From: Embiotoca jacksoni
Lineage: Eukaryota; Chordata; Actinopteri; Embiotocidae
Direction: 5' to 3'
NCBI GenBank assembly: GCA_022577435.1
Contig: JAKOON010000013.1
Coordinates: forward strand, 4,685,001 to 4,749,000
Length of the DNA: 64,000 nt
Part shown: in pieces, positions 43,534-56,689 of the stretch
Numbering within the stretch: position 1 is the stretch's first letter
Layout of the letters: each line of letters begins with the position of its first letter
The notes under the pieces: generated by a model
The model's input: the letters and a program-made list of their open reading frames with translations, nothing else
The model's database searches: none
What the model was told of the DNA's origin: nothing
Made by a program: the position numbers and the translations under genes

Positions 43534-46500
43534 TTTGTATTTACTATTGCTACATCACTTGCTCACCACTTTTAATGATACCTCATTGAATTGTTGTGTT
43601 TGAGATGTGACATGTAATAATGTGTTAGAGAGAAGACTTTTCTGGAAATGATGCATTAAGTGCTTTAAAACGTTGCCGTCTATTTCCCGGACGAGTTTAT
43701 GGTGAAATAGTTGGACACATTCAAACAAACCGGGCTTTGATGCAGCGTTGGCACTGCTCTCTGCACAACACCCTCATTGACCCCTTCCAGCAGGCTCCCA
43801 GTAAATAACATGACTAAGCTCCGTAATTTACTTAAGTCTATACTGACTTTTCTTGAGAGCACTCTTTGTGCAATTGATTTGCGTTTGGCTCAAAAACTAT
43901 TCAGTGGAACTCCCACTAATGTTGTATTGACTGTACAGATTTCTGACTCACTGTGGCCAAGATGCAGTCGTTCGCTCGGTGCGTGTCTGCCGGGACTTTG
44001 TAGCTGTTAGACCCAAATCTGACACCTTTGATTAGTTTAAGCGTCTGATTTGTAAAATCCAGCCTTGATGAGCTACAAAGGCCGAGAAAAACACGACACC
44101 CTCACACTCACAGATTACTGTGGCCTTCTCTATCCGCTTGTTTCTAAATATAATGGGATGTAACTAAAGCAGGTCTGCTCCATAACACGCGTTGTTCAAA
44201 TGAACTTCGGCCCTCATAAGCTTTTCTGTGTTTTTACACGCTATCAATTGAACCAAGTCTGCCAGAGAAAGGTCTTAATTAGTCCAAATGAAAATCTCTT
44301 TCTCAGACATTGGCTCGTAAAACTCGCACGTCAATAATAAGTAAATCACACATGAAATCACTAAACCGAAGCTTGACCCTTGACCCTTCATTAAAACTCT
44401 GATGTCTGACCTGCAGCTGAAGGGTCTGGAGCAGGAGAACAAGCACTTGAGTCAGACCGTGTCGTCGTTGCGTCACCGCTGCCAGGTGGGCGCCGAGGCC
44501 CGGGTCAAAGATGTGGAGAAAGAGAATCGCGTTCTCCACGAGTCCATCTGCGAGACAGCCGCCAAACTAAACAAGATGGAGTTTGAGAGGAAACAGCTAC
44601 GTGAGTGGCATCTTTAATTTCTAGTTTTTGTGATTCAAAAACTGATTCAGTTGTAAAACTGTCATTTTTTTTTTTAATGCAGGTAAGGAGCTTGAAGTGA
44701 TGAAGGAGAAAGGTGAGAGGGTAGAGGACTTGGAGATTCAGATGCAGAAGCTGGAAAGGGACAACGAGAGTCTGCAGAAGAAAGTTGCCAGTCTTGGGAT
44801 CACCTGTGAAAAGGTCTGGTGAATGTTTTTTCCTGCCCGTTTGGTATTTTGAAATGTCGGTGTCTGTATTTTCAGTTTCTGCACATTTATGATTTTCCAA
44901 CATTGTTTAATCTCACTGTAATTACATAGAAACATACAATTTACACTATATTAACATGAAAAAGTTGGGGTTGTCAGAAGTTTAGTGTTGTCAGACATAA
45001 AAACTTTACTCCTCATCTTCATGTATTACGTCTGTGTCTGTAGGTGTCTTCTTTGGAGAAAGAGAACACTGAGCTGGAGGCGGAGGGCCGGCGTCTGAAG
45101 AAGAAACTGGACGCCCTGAAGAACATGGCCTTCCAGCTGGAGGCTCTGGAAAAGGAGAACTCCCAGCTGGAGCATGAGAACCTGGAGCTTCGGCGCTCAG
45201 CTGAGAACCTCCGGTCCGCGGGGGCCAAGGCCGCTCAGCTGGAAGCCGAGAACAGGGAGCTGGAGTGTGAGAGGAGCCAGATGAAGCGCAGCCTGGAGCT
45301 GCTCAAAGCCTCATCTAAGAAGACGGAGAGATTAGAGGTAAACCAGTAGGGCAGGAACACCTGTGACCAGAGAGCAATGAGACGCAGCTGAAGTACGGAC
45401 ATGTGTGGCAGCAAGGTTTCTCTGAGGAAGAAAAGCTCATTTATGTTATTTTCAGTATTTAATCGGTACCTGTGGTTCTTGTGTGCCGTCTGGTCCTGAA
45501 CAGAAATTATTTGTCTTTATAATGAATTGTACAGAATGTCTATAAAGTAATTTTCACTGCTGAATATTTTTACGAATAGGTTACAGGGGATCTGGTATAT
45601 AATAACACCAGGGAGCGGCACAACTAGTTCATGGATGATTTCAATTTCCTAATCTGGCTACTCCTCTCCCAGGTGAGCTACCAGGGCCTAGATACAGAGA
45701 ACCAGCGCCTGCAGAAGGCTCTAGAGAACAGTAGCAAGAAGATCCAGCAGCTTGAGGTGGAGCTGCAAGAGGTGGAGACGGAGAATCAAACCCTCCAACG
45801 AAACCTGGAGGAGCTGAAGATCTCTAGCAAACGCCTGGAGCAGCTGGAGCAGGAGGTGGGCACCAGCAACACACACATGGTCTGAAATGCAAACAGAATC
45901 CGTGTGAGAAATTAGACACATATTTGGACTGCCGTTTTCTCTGGAGAAGAACAGGTACAACTAGTTTTACTGACACAGCTCTGGGTACTTTGTTTGACTG
46001 TCCGTATTCTGCCGAGTCCATTTCAAAGTCACACAAATGTGTAGCTGAGGCAGACTGAAGGCAGTTTGAATCATTTTAAATAAGTAAACCGTGAAAATGT
46101 GTTTACTTATGGAACGTTTAGTCCAATTTAGTTCATTCTGATGAAATTACTGTATGTTTCCCAGCAGAGTTGGATTATCCCAGATTATCAGTAAATTAGA
46201 GTTTTGGCCCTTTGCGTTAATCTTTGCGCACTTTTAGCCAAACATCTATTTACAAGGCGTTTAGACTAACAGTAATCCCATCAAATTATTATTATTTTTT
46301 TATTATTATTTTTTTTCCATCTGTCTGCTCTCTATTATGTCGCAGAACAAGACTCTGGAGCAGGAGAGCTGCCAGCTCGAGAAAGACAAGAAGCATCTAG
46401 AGAAGGAGAACAAGCGTCTGAGGCAGCAGGCCGAGATCCGCGACTCCAAGCTGGACGACAGCAACCAGCGCGTCTCCTCCCTGGAGAAAGAGAACCGCAC

Positions 46501-49500
46501 CATGGGCAAGGAGATGATCTTCTTCCGGGACTCTTGCACCAGAGTCAAAGACCTGGAGAGGGAGAACAAGGAGCTGGTCAAACTGGCCACCATCGATAAG
46601 AAGACCCTCGTTACTCTCAGAGAGGTGAGCGCTGCTGTTACTGCAGTGTTAGACAGACATCATCCACAATGTTTTCAGTTTCAGCATCATGTTCACAATC
46701 CTTTGTTAGTGATGGAAGCATGAAACCGATTTATAGACAAGTGCTTTGAAAGAACTGTATTCATAACAACTACAATGCTAAAAGTGAACTAATTAAATAA
46801 CTACACAGAAAACTGATGGTTAGTGATGGAAGTTGATTGATTTTATTTGATCATCTTTGCTTCCCTTTGACTATGATGATGCTTCAGTTAAAACTTTACA
46901 AGTTCATTATTGGTTGTTGTTTTTTTTTTTTATAAATTGCAGGCTGCATGTTGTAGTTGATTTTCAGGAGCGCTTTAAAAGTGTGTGTCACTGTGTGTTT
47001 AGGAGCTTGTGAGTGAGAAGCTGCGGACTCAGCAGATGAATAATGATCTGGAGAAATTGACCCACGAGTTGGAGAAGATCGGTCTGAACAAAGAGAGGCT
47101 GCTGCATGACGAGAGCTCGGATGACAGGTATCAACTTCAAACTTTCAGCTGGGGACTCGGATAAGAACTGAGTGTGCCGTCTCGGGATCAGAATCATTAA
47201 AAGTGATCATAATACAATTGGGACTCCACAGAAATCAGGTCTGTGGCCAATTTGAGATCATGTGCTGTGGTTTTAATTAATCTGTTTTTAGCAAAATCTC
47301 CCTGCGGAGCCAATATCTCCCCGCCTGCTTGCTGTACAGTGGTTATGATGATGTTTTTTTAAACTCTACGATGGGCACACAGACACACACACACACGTGG
47401 CTAACCGAACCTTTATCTTTAGGTTCAAGCTCCTGGAAACCAAACTGGAGTCAACTCTGAAATCATCTTTGGAGATTAAAGAGGAGAAGATCGCTGCGCT
47501 CGAGGCTAGACTGCAGGAGTCCTCCAACCTCAACCAGCAACTTCGCCAGGAGCTGAAGACGGTCAGCAACACAAAAGACTGAAATCAAAACACATGGTTA
47601 TATACGTGAATAAAGAATATACAGTGTTTTAGACATGTTATATTTACAGATGTTTTTGCACAAACCCAGTGTAAAACCATCCCCAAACACTGACCTCAAA
47701 GACGAGTCAAAACAATCTTCAGCTCGTCCACCTGAGAACAACGCGTCCTAAAATCTCTCCCTCACAGTCGAAAACATAAAAACACTGAAAACAACGAGGG
47801 CTTCTCAAGGCCAATACATTATTAATTCGTCTACTCTTGCACTTCTATCGGCAGTTTATCTATTCATGAGTCTGTGAAAGAGGCAGAGTGGAGGATTTCT
47901 GCTTTCCTTTGGGGAGGTGGTTTTGTTTTGAACTTGTTGACACAAATCCAGAGTTTGAACTGTGAAACTGTAACGGATTCTGTCTTTTCATTTGTGTTTG
48001 TTCAGTCAAACCTGGAGCCGTATCTCATTGGGTTTACATGCATGTATATGTTAGTGGATATCAATGTGCAGAAGGAGCAGCAAATATCATGTGAAGTTAT
48101 TTTAATTTTGTTGATGTATTTGTCTTTCCCCAGGTGAAGAAAAACTACGAGGCGCTGCGTCAGAGAGAGGAGGAGGAGAGGATGGTGCAGAGCTCGCCCC
48201 CAAGGGGAGGGGAGAACCCTCAGGCTGTCAGTAAATGGGAGAAAGAGAGTCACGAAACCACCAGGGAACTGCTGAAAGTCAAAGACAGACTCATCGAGGT
48301 GGAGAGGAATGTAAGTTAGCAGAATATCAGGAATTTAAGATGTAAGAATTCTGAGCGTTTTGGTTGTGCAATTTCCTGTTTGATATTCTTTTACATTCTT
48401 TATTTGGATCCCTATTAGCTTAGAGTCCACACAAAAACAACAAAAAACTACAATTAACAATGAGACAATAATATAGAAAAAGACGGAAGCAAAAATGTGA
48501 GAATAAGGAAACATTTTCCTGCATGAAATTAAAAGAAACTATATATATATATATTTATATATTTATATATATTTATATAGTACAGTATATAGTACAGTAT
48601 AGTATATAGTAACGAAACAAAAACAAAATTGTAACTTGATGAAGGGGAATTGCAAACAAAAGCTCTGTAAAGATTAGTTCTCATCGCCATTACAATTTGT
48701 TCGTGGACTCGGCACAGCCAAATGACCAGTGTACCATCATATGTGTTTTTTTTCCCAGAATGCCACGCTGCAGGCTGAGAAGGTGGCCCTGAGGAGTCAG
48801 CTCAAACAGCTGGAAACTCAAAGCTCCAACCTGCAGGCTCAGATCGTGGCCGTGCAGAGGCAGACGGCCTCCTTACAGGAGAACAACACGACGCTGCAGA
48901 CGCAGAACGCCAAGCTGCAGGTAATCCCCGACATCACACTCAGAGTCCAGCTAGCGAAGATATGAGTCCAGTCTTACACAGCAACACATTACAGATATGA
49001 AGCGATTACGAAATCGTCCCTTTGGTAGCCCTTTATGGAGTTTTCGATCATGTCACATGGTCTTCATCAGCAAATGTATGTCGATTGTTTTCCTCAATCA
49101 CTTTTAAGGACTCTTTGCATATCTTGGTTTCAAAGTTTTGGTTCTTGACCTTTTGAAACAGCCCTCGACGAGGCGGTCTCATTGCAAGGTCCATTTAGTG
49201 GCTAGAGCTTTCTATCAAACTGCATCATCTTCATCAGCAGATGAAACTACAATTCTAATGGAGGAGATATTTTTAGGATTCATTTTAAGGAATAAATAAC
49301 TTTTAGGCTGATATCATTGCTAAAAAGATGCAAAAAAAAAAAAGGTATTTATAAACAGTTTTTTTTATATATGTATCCAGTGGAAAATTACTAGTCATGA
49401 TTTTGCCTAAAATGGTTTTATAATCTTTGAAGCATACAACACTCTCCATCCTCTGATCAAGATACAACCTATGACCCTGTATTTAATATTTAAAAAAAGA

Positions 49501-49898
49501 CCATAAATGACAAACATGTATTGAATAAAGATATCATTATATGAGGGTTATCACAGTGCGCCATTTAGCAGTACAGTAGTAGACCCTGTAATACAATACT
49601 ACACAAGTGAGCCTACATTTTAAACTCAAAATGTGCTGCTCTCCAGGCCTCTCTCTTTAATGCCCTGTTTGTACAGTTGTCTTGCCAGACTGCTCGGCTC
49701 CCTGGTGTGGATTTAGACTTGTACTCCCTGTTTGGCCGCCATTCAAACCCTTCTTATGGGAGTGGGATTTACACTGACCGTACAGTAGCTGCTAGCTGAC
49801 TGTGGGAGTGTTTGTGTGTGACACTTTATGTGTTAAGTGGGCCATGTGTATGTGTAACAGTTCCTCTCCAAACGCACAGAAAGTGTGTCAGCACCTGG

Positions 49899-49957
<59 letters not shown>

Positions 49958-50713
49958 TAGTGTGAATAAACACACTAGTTATGATTGTAGAGGGATTTGA
50001 GACGAGGGAGCCGCTGCGACGATAAAAGAAACCTGGAAAGGAACCTGCCTGTGTTTTGTGCATGGACTTTACAGCAAAGCAGAAGAAGAGATTGAACTGA
50101 CACCACAGCGCCCCCTCTAGACCAAAACGTCAACAGCCTCCTTTCTTTGTACTGATTTTTTTTCCCACACTTCCATCTTCTCACTTCTTGATTTGATGCC
50201 TCCCTTTGTTCCTCTTCCTCCGTCCTCATCTGTAGGTGGAGAACTCTACCCTGAGCTCGCAGAGCGCCGCCCTCATGGCCCAGAATGCCCAGCTGCAGAG
50301 CCAGCAGAGCAGCGTGGAGGGAGAGCGCGAGGGGGCGCTGAAGGACAAGGAGGAGCTGAGGTCCACCTACGAGCTGCTGCTCCGCGATCACGAGAAGCTG
50401 GCGGCGCTCCACGAGAGGCAGGCGTCCGAGTACGAAGCCCTGATCGGGAAGCACGGCGGCCTGAAGACCTCCCACAAGAGCCTGGAGCAGCAGCACAGGG
50501 ACCTGGAGGACAAGTGAGATGTGGTTTAGGAGCATGGGATGGGCACAAGTCTAATTACAGATCAAGTCTGAGTCATAGTTTTATACTGCCCTTTGACTTT
50601 CTTTTGTACACTGAAGCCAGTATTTACCAATCATAAAAGGAACTATGTGAAGTAACTAGAGGAAAAATGGAGACGCAAGGGGAATTCTGGTGTTCTTTTC
50701 TGTCATGGCTGTA

Positions 50714-50802
<89 letters not shown>

Positions 50803-52160
50803 CGCAGGTACAAGCAGCTCCTGCAGAGGAAGGGGGATCTGGAGGAGTTGGAGAAAAACCTGAAGGAGCAGCAAGAGAAGATGGCACTGCAGAACCACAC
50901 CCATCAAGCAACAGCTGATCAGTACAAACTGCTCAAAGAGGAAAATGACAGGTCAGATTGATGTGTATCAATAACGCTCTACACACATTAATGACAAGTT
51001 AACAAAGTGACTGATGTACATGTCTATATGTTGAGGAGTCCCTTTGCCGTCTCCTCAGACTGAACACTACGTATCGTCACCTGGTGAAGGACAATGAGAA
51101 CCTGCAGCTGGACCATAAGAACATGAAGAGCCAGTTGAACAGCGCCAAGCTGGATCAGACCAAGCTGGAGGCCGAGTTCTCCAAACTGAAGGAGCAGTAC
51201 CAGCAGCTGGACATCAGCTCCACCAAGCTCACCAACCAGTGCGAGGTGAGGACAGTCTTCTCTTCTCCTCTCTTTTGCCCAACTCCTGCCAAGGAAAATG
51301 GCATTCCTGTTGCAACCGCAATTTTCTGAGATAGAAATTCGAAACTTTTCGTCGAGTGTTTCCATTTGGCAGAGTTAGCAGGCACCAGGTGGCCGGACGA
51401 TTGCATCAGTCTGGTACGATTCTGCTATTTTAGTTTGCCATTAAGAAAATATTTTGCCACTTGCGACAAGGCCTCGAACGGAAATTTTCTTTCCTAAAAG
51501 TCCATTTTGACAAAAGGGAACAAGGCTGACATTTGGGGTGTCAAATGGAGACCTTTTTGACACCGTGGCCATTCCCTTCGGATGCCTGTTGGGAATAAAA
51601 CTGCAATTCTGGCTGTAGTTTGGTACTAGTGGGCGAAGTTAAGAAGGTTTACACAAATAGCAGATTTTTTTTTAATTATCCTATTTTCTCAGGTGATTTT
51701 TCAAATGGCCTGAAAGTTGGAACAAACCCAGATTTAACACGGGGAGTGCCGATTCTGTAGCTCATTTGTGGAAGTGGGTCAACTTTGTGCAGCAGCCTCT
51801 ATTGTGGGACATAAATAGATTTCATACCAGTACATCATTAACAAGTCTTTATTTGGAGTTTTGACATTTTGGAAATCTGGCCACCCCATCAAAATAATTT
51901 CTAAATGTCAAAATATTAATGCCAGAAAAGTTCCCAAATGGCCCTTTCCTGTCCTTCTCTGCTCTTGTCTATATTCAGGTGGTTTCCCATTTGCGTGCCA
52001 CTTTTAAACCCAGCTGTCTTTGCCTGGTCTACCTCTTTTTAATGTGTCTTAATTGCTGATACAACATCTTAAGCCAGCTGTGTTTTGGCCGGTTTATCCT
52101 TTTAACTGATCATACTGTATTTGTTGATGAGCCAGGTGTCTGAACATCTCTTCAATATAT

Positions 52161-52236
<76 letters not shown>

Positions 52237-55200
52237 GCTATTGAGCCAGCTGAAAGGAAACCTGGAGGAGGAGAACCGTCACCTGTTGGACCAGATCCAG
52301 ACCCTGATGCTGCAGAATCGCACACTGCTGGAGCAGACCATGGAGAGCAAAGACCTGTTCCACGTGGAGCAAAGACAATACATGTAAACCCCTCATAATA
52401 AATATGTTGCCTGAATTTACCCCTGTCAATATTTTCAGTATATTTTATAATGCTACATCTATATTTGGATTGCGTGCATTGTTTATTGGACCTCCTTTCT
52501 TTTGTCCAACCTTCAGAGACAAGCTGAATGAGCTGAGGAGACAGAAGGAGAAGCTGGAGGAGAAGATCATGGACCAGTACAAGTTCTACGACCCTTCACC
52601 TCCACGCAGGTAAAAAAACAAAAAAACAAAAAAAAAACCATCCAGTTACAGAACAGCTGACTAAAAAACTTAAAACACAACGGAGATCAAGTAACGTGAG
52701 ATGAACCATTACTGATGTACATCTTTACATGTGAATCAGTGACTCAAATAAGCAGATCCGCCTTGCTTGTTGACTCTTAGACGGGTGAAAAGGCAGAAAG
52801 CGCTGCAGCTGCAGGAAGCGGTGCATCAAATATTTATGGTCTGCAGAACATTAAACGGTTGTATACTGCAACATTTTCTACCTCATGGATCATCTGAGGG
52901 AAGATTTGGAGGCTGAAATAAATACTTAAAGTAAACACATGATACAAATCAGACAGTTAAGAAATATTCAGCCCTCATACTCGTTTTATGTCGGCGTGCA
53001 TCGTTTTTCTATCCTGTTTTTCTATTGTCTTCCGTTTCTTGATGGTCTCACTCTCGTCCTCGTCTCTCCTTTTACAGGCGCGGCAACTGGATCACTCTGA
53101 AGATGAGGAAGCTGATCAAGCCGAAGAGCCGGGAGAGGATGCGCTCCCTCACGCTGACTCCGTCTCGTTCGGAGTCTGGCGACGGTTTTCTGACGTTTCC
53201 TCAGGACAGCCAGGACAGCTCATCGATTGGCTCCGGCTCCAACTCGCTGGATGACTCGCTCACTCAGAAGAGGAGCAGCAGTGAGTTCAAAGGAAACACA
53301 CAAACACACACAGATGTCGACCCAAGTCTGAGTAGAATCGGCGTAATGGACTGACGGAATTTGTCTCTCCAGATAAGTTTCTTGTATAAACAACCGTGTA
53401 CAGTAAAAGAAGATCAAATACTGTTTCTTACACAAATGTACATGCTAAATAATTTGCGAGCATGTACAGTGTAATGCTGCCGAATACTGATACCCTCATC
53501 TATCCAGACTGAGAAGCATACTGCTGTTTGGAGTGTGTGTGTGTGCAGGTTTGTTTGCCTGAGTGGATGAACGGATGAACGGTTGAACGGTTTCTCCCCT
53601 CCTAACTGCTCCTCTGCTTTTTTATCTCTCTCTCTCTCTGCGAAGGGAGGAGAGGGCAGCAGTCCCATGCCCAAGTGCAGGGCTCCTCCAATGGTATGCT
53701 GCGGAAGGGGAGGGTGGGTGGGGCTTATGACCCCACCGTTACGTCTCTCGGGGCATGTTTTCGTGAGTCCATTGTCCGTGTCACTCAGCTGTCTTAGAGG
53801 TTACAGTTGAGCTGCGCAGCACCACAAGGTTGACTCAGACCTGGTTAGAAAAAGTAGAGGCATTTCTTGTGTTTGAAACAACATTGGGTGTGCTTGATTT
53901 TTGTTGATTTCTACTGGCTGTGGCTATAAGTTATGAAAAAAAACCCATCACTGTCTGACATTTAATTTTACTCCCAAGAACGATATATTTTTTTATTGAT
54001 TGAGACGACGACATTTTAAAGGGTCGCTCCACCAGTTTTGCATATCAAAAAGTTAATTTTAGTATTTTTTTGATCAATTTGTTGGTGTCACTTGAGTTAG
54101 AAAGTGATCATATCTAGTTAAGCCTGCTGAAACCAAACTGTCAGCAGTCGATTTGCATTGTGGGTAATGTAGGCGCCAGTTTTTGACAATGTGAAATTGT
54201 AGCAGAGATGTCGTTTAACCTTGATCGGGTGTTAAACTGAATCAAGTGCACCTCATATGGTTCAAATATCGGACTACAGGTAAATTTGGTCCCAGGTCTG
54301 TTTCATTGTTAACATCCTCCTCTAACTCTTCTAAGGCTCGTTAGCTCTCAGTTACCGACATGTCAACCTGCTGATCTGTGCAGCTCACCTGTAGAGAAGA
54401 AAGAAACCCCCTTTATCATAGCGTCATAGCTATTAAAAGGTGCAATGCAACGTTGCTCACTTACAGGTCGGTCATGTTCATTTGTACTTACACTTATTAC
54501 AATAAGCATATACTGTAAATCTACTCGCTTCAAGGTGAAACAGGAAATATATTTTCCGTATATTTTTCACATCAGTGTCAAGTCACAGAACTGTGTACAA
54601 AATATGTGTTTGAAAAGTTGTAAGAGAAGGGAAATATAGCTTTTAACATCCGTGTAGTACAATGTATGATACAACAACTACCACAGATATCACACAGTCG
54701 CAGTAAAACAAATTAGCAGCTTCTTATTCTTTGTTGTTCTTGAAAACGTCCGCGCTGGAAACGCTGCAGTCGTCACCGGTGCTGTTAACCTCGCCCCCCT
54801 TTTCACTCTCCTGATTGCACCCTTTAATACTCCTCGTCCTCTGTCTCATCCAGAAGTGGTAATGTGTCGACAGTGGTGTTGTTGTTGTGTACAGTCAGTC
54901 GCTAGTTTGGTATACAGCGGTTTAAACCATTAACATGAGAGTGTGTGTTGATGATTGTGTGCTGAAACAAGGTGCGTGTGTGTGTATTTTTTTAATAATG
55001 TGTTTACATTTTTATATTTGTTTATATGATGTGTTTTAGTATATAAAAGTCTGCCCTTTTAAAAGTGTTATTCAGATTGTTTTTTTAAAAGTCAAAGGGA
55101 AGTCTTTCAGTCCACCCAAAAAGGATTTAATTTAAAAATCAAAAACATGAAATGGGAAAAAATAGAAAGAAATTAGTGGGTCCGAGGAAATTAAAGCGGT

Positions 55201-55614
55201 AAAAATGTACGAAGCCATCTTAAAACAAAACGTGACGTTTGTTTTTGTTGAGATTTTTTTCAGCTCCAATAACTTTATCTTGCACTGATATCTTTTTTTA
55301 ACAGCATTTTAATGATATCCCAGTAAAAAGAGTCTATTTGTATTGATTGGAATAACTATCTATCAAATAAGCTTTTAAATAATGTGATCCTCCTGATTTG
55401 AAGTCATATTTTAGTGTCTGTGTCTATTGCATTGTTGTCTGGTGTCCAGTTGAGTGTCCAGGGGCTCAGCTCACTCTGCATCTCTCCCCTGGATCTCTCT
55501 GTGAAAACGTTAACCACATCCCTCTGTTCTGCCCTCCTCTTTTTTTTTTTCTTTTTTCCTGCACCTCCCCGTGGGCTCGTTCTGTTCTGTCGCTGTCCCT
55601 CCGCTCTCCCTCCG

Positions 55615-55646
<32 letters not shown>

Positions 55647-56637
55647 TTCTGTCTGCGCTCTGACAGCTATAAAAAGGTTGCCTTTCATGAGGAACAGATC
55701 CAAGGACAAAGACAAGGCCAAGGCCATCTACCGGCGCTCCATGTGTAAGACCTCCGTTAGCCGCCGCGCTAGCCTTCCCCTGCTCTCCTCTCCCTCGGAC
55801 CGTCACGCTGGGAGAAACAAAGAAGGAGCAGTCACTGATGTCAGGGCTGCAGTGTGGAGCAGTGACAGCTCAGGTTTCAGTCACAGCTGCTGTATTTGGT
55901 ATTTAACACAGAGGGTCGATGTTTTGGTGATGTCAACTGATACGTTTGAGATTTAAAAATTTCACTTCAAAATTTGTCACACTGTCACCCCTGCTGCTTC
56001 CGGTGACATCAGTGACTTGTCCTTGTAGTTTGTTCCTAGTCATCCGCACCCCTCCATCACCTCCTCCGCCCTACGTCTGCCGCCTCCACTCTCCTGTAGA
56101 ATATCATCTCTAAGGCTTTATTAGCTTTCACCAATGTAGCATCACTTTGTTCTCACCATCCACAGACAAACTCATAACTTTTTCTCAAAGCAATGATGTT
56201 CAAATAAATGCATTAGGACTAAAGTGATAAAAAAAAAAACTAAAAAAAAACTGACATGACAGTAGGAATTTCCTCTGTCTCTAGATGCGTCTCTTGTAGT
56301 GTCATGCTGTTTGATTTTCATCTCTCGACCAAAGCTTATCTTTCAGTTCGGTCCCTCTGGGGATCGTTGCGTAATGGGCAACTTATTGGGCAGCTTTTGT
56401 CGTGTGCTCTGTGGTTTCATTTTGTTTGTGTGTACCGAATGAAAGGCTCAGTGTGTGTGTGAGGGTGTCTGTTCAGGTGAGACAGTGGGGAGAGACTGGG
56501 TTTGCTTTGCCTTTCATGCGCCTGTGGTGTGTTTGCTCTCATCTTTGATTTCAGCATGGCAAAAAAAAAAAAAAATCACCAACCGCCTGATCAACACTCG
56601 CACTCACCATGGAGGACTTGAAATGGAGCCTCTCTTC

Positions 56638-56689
<52 letters not shown>

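Larger units (their letters stand above)
53281..55666 (+). other. Intron 29 (2.4 kb)
   Basis: Holds a candidate 48-nt cassette exon (53646-53693, listed separately) and a (GTCT)n pyrimidine-rich repeat just before exon 30. The rest is plain AT-rich intron. Confidence 0.7.

Noticed and set aside
55745..55956. Read-through of exon 30 into an open frame with a SRRASLPLLSSPSD stretch
   Set aside because: The GTAAGA donor at 55745 is good and the frame matches human girdin when spliced. The extension has no known counterpart.
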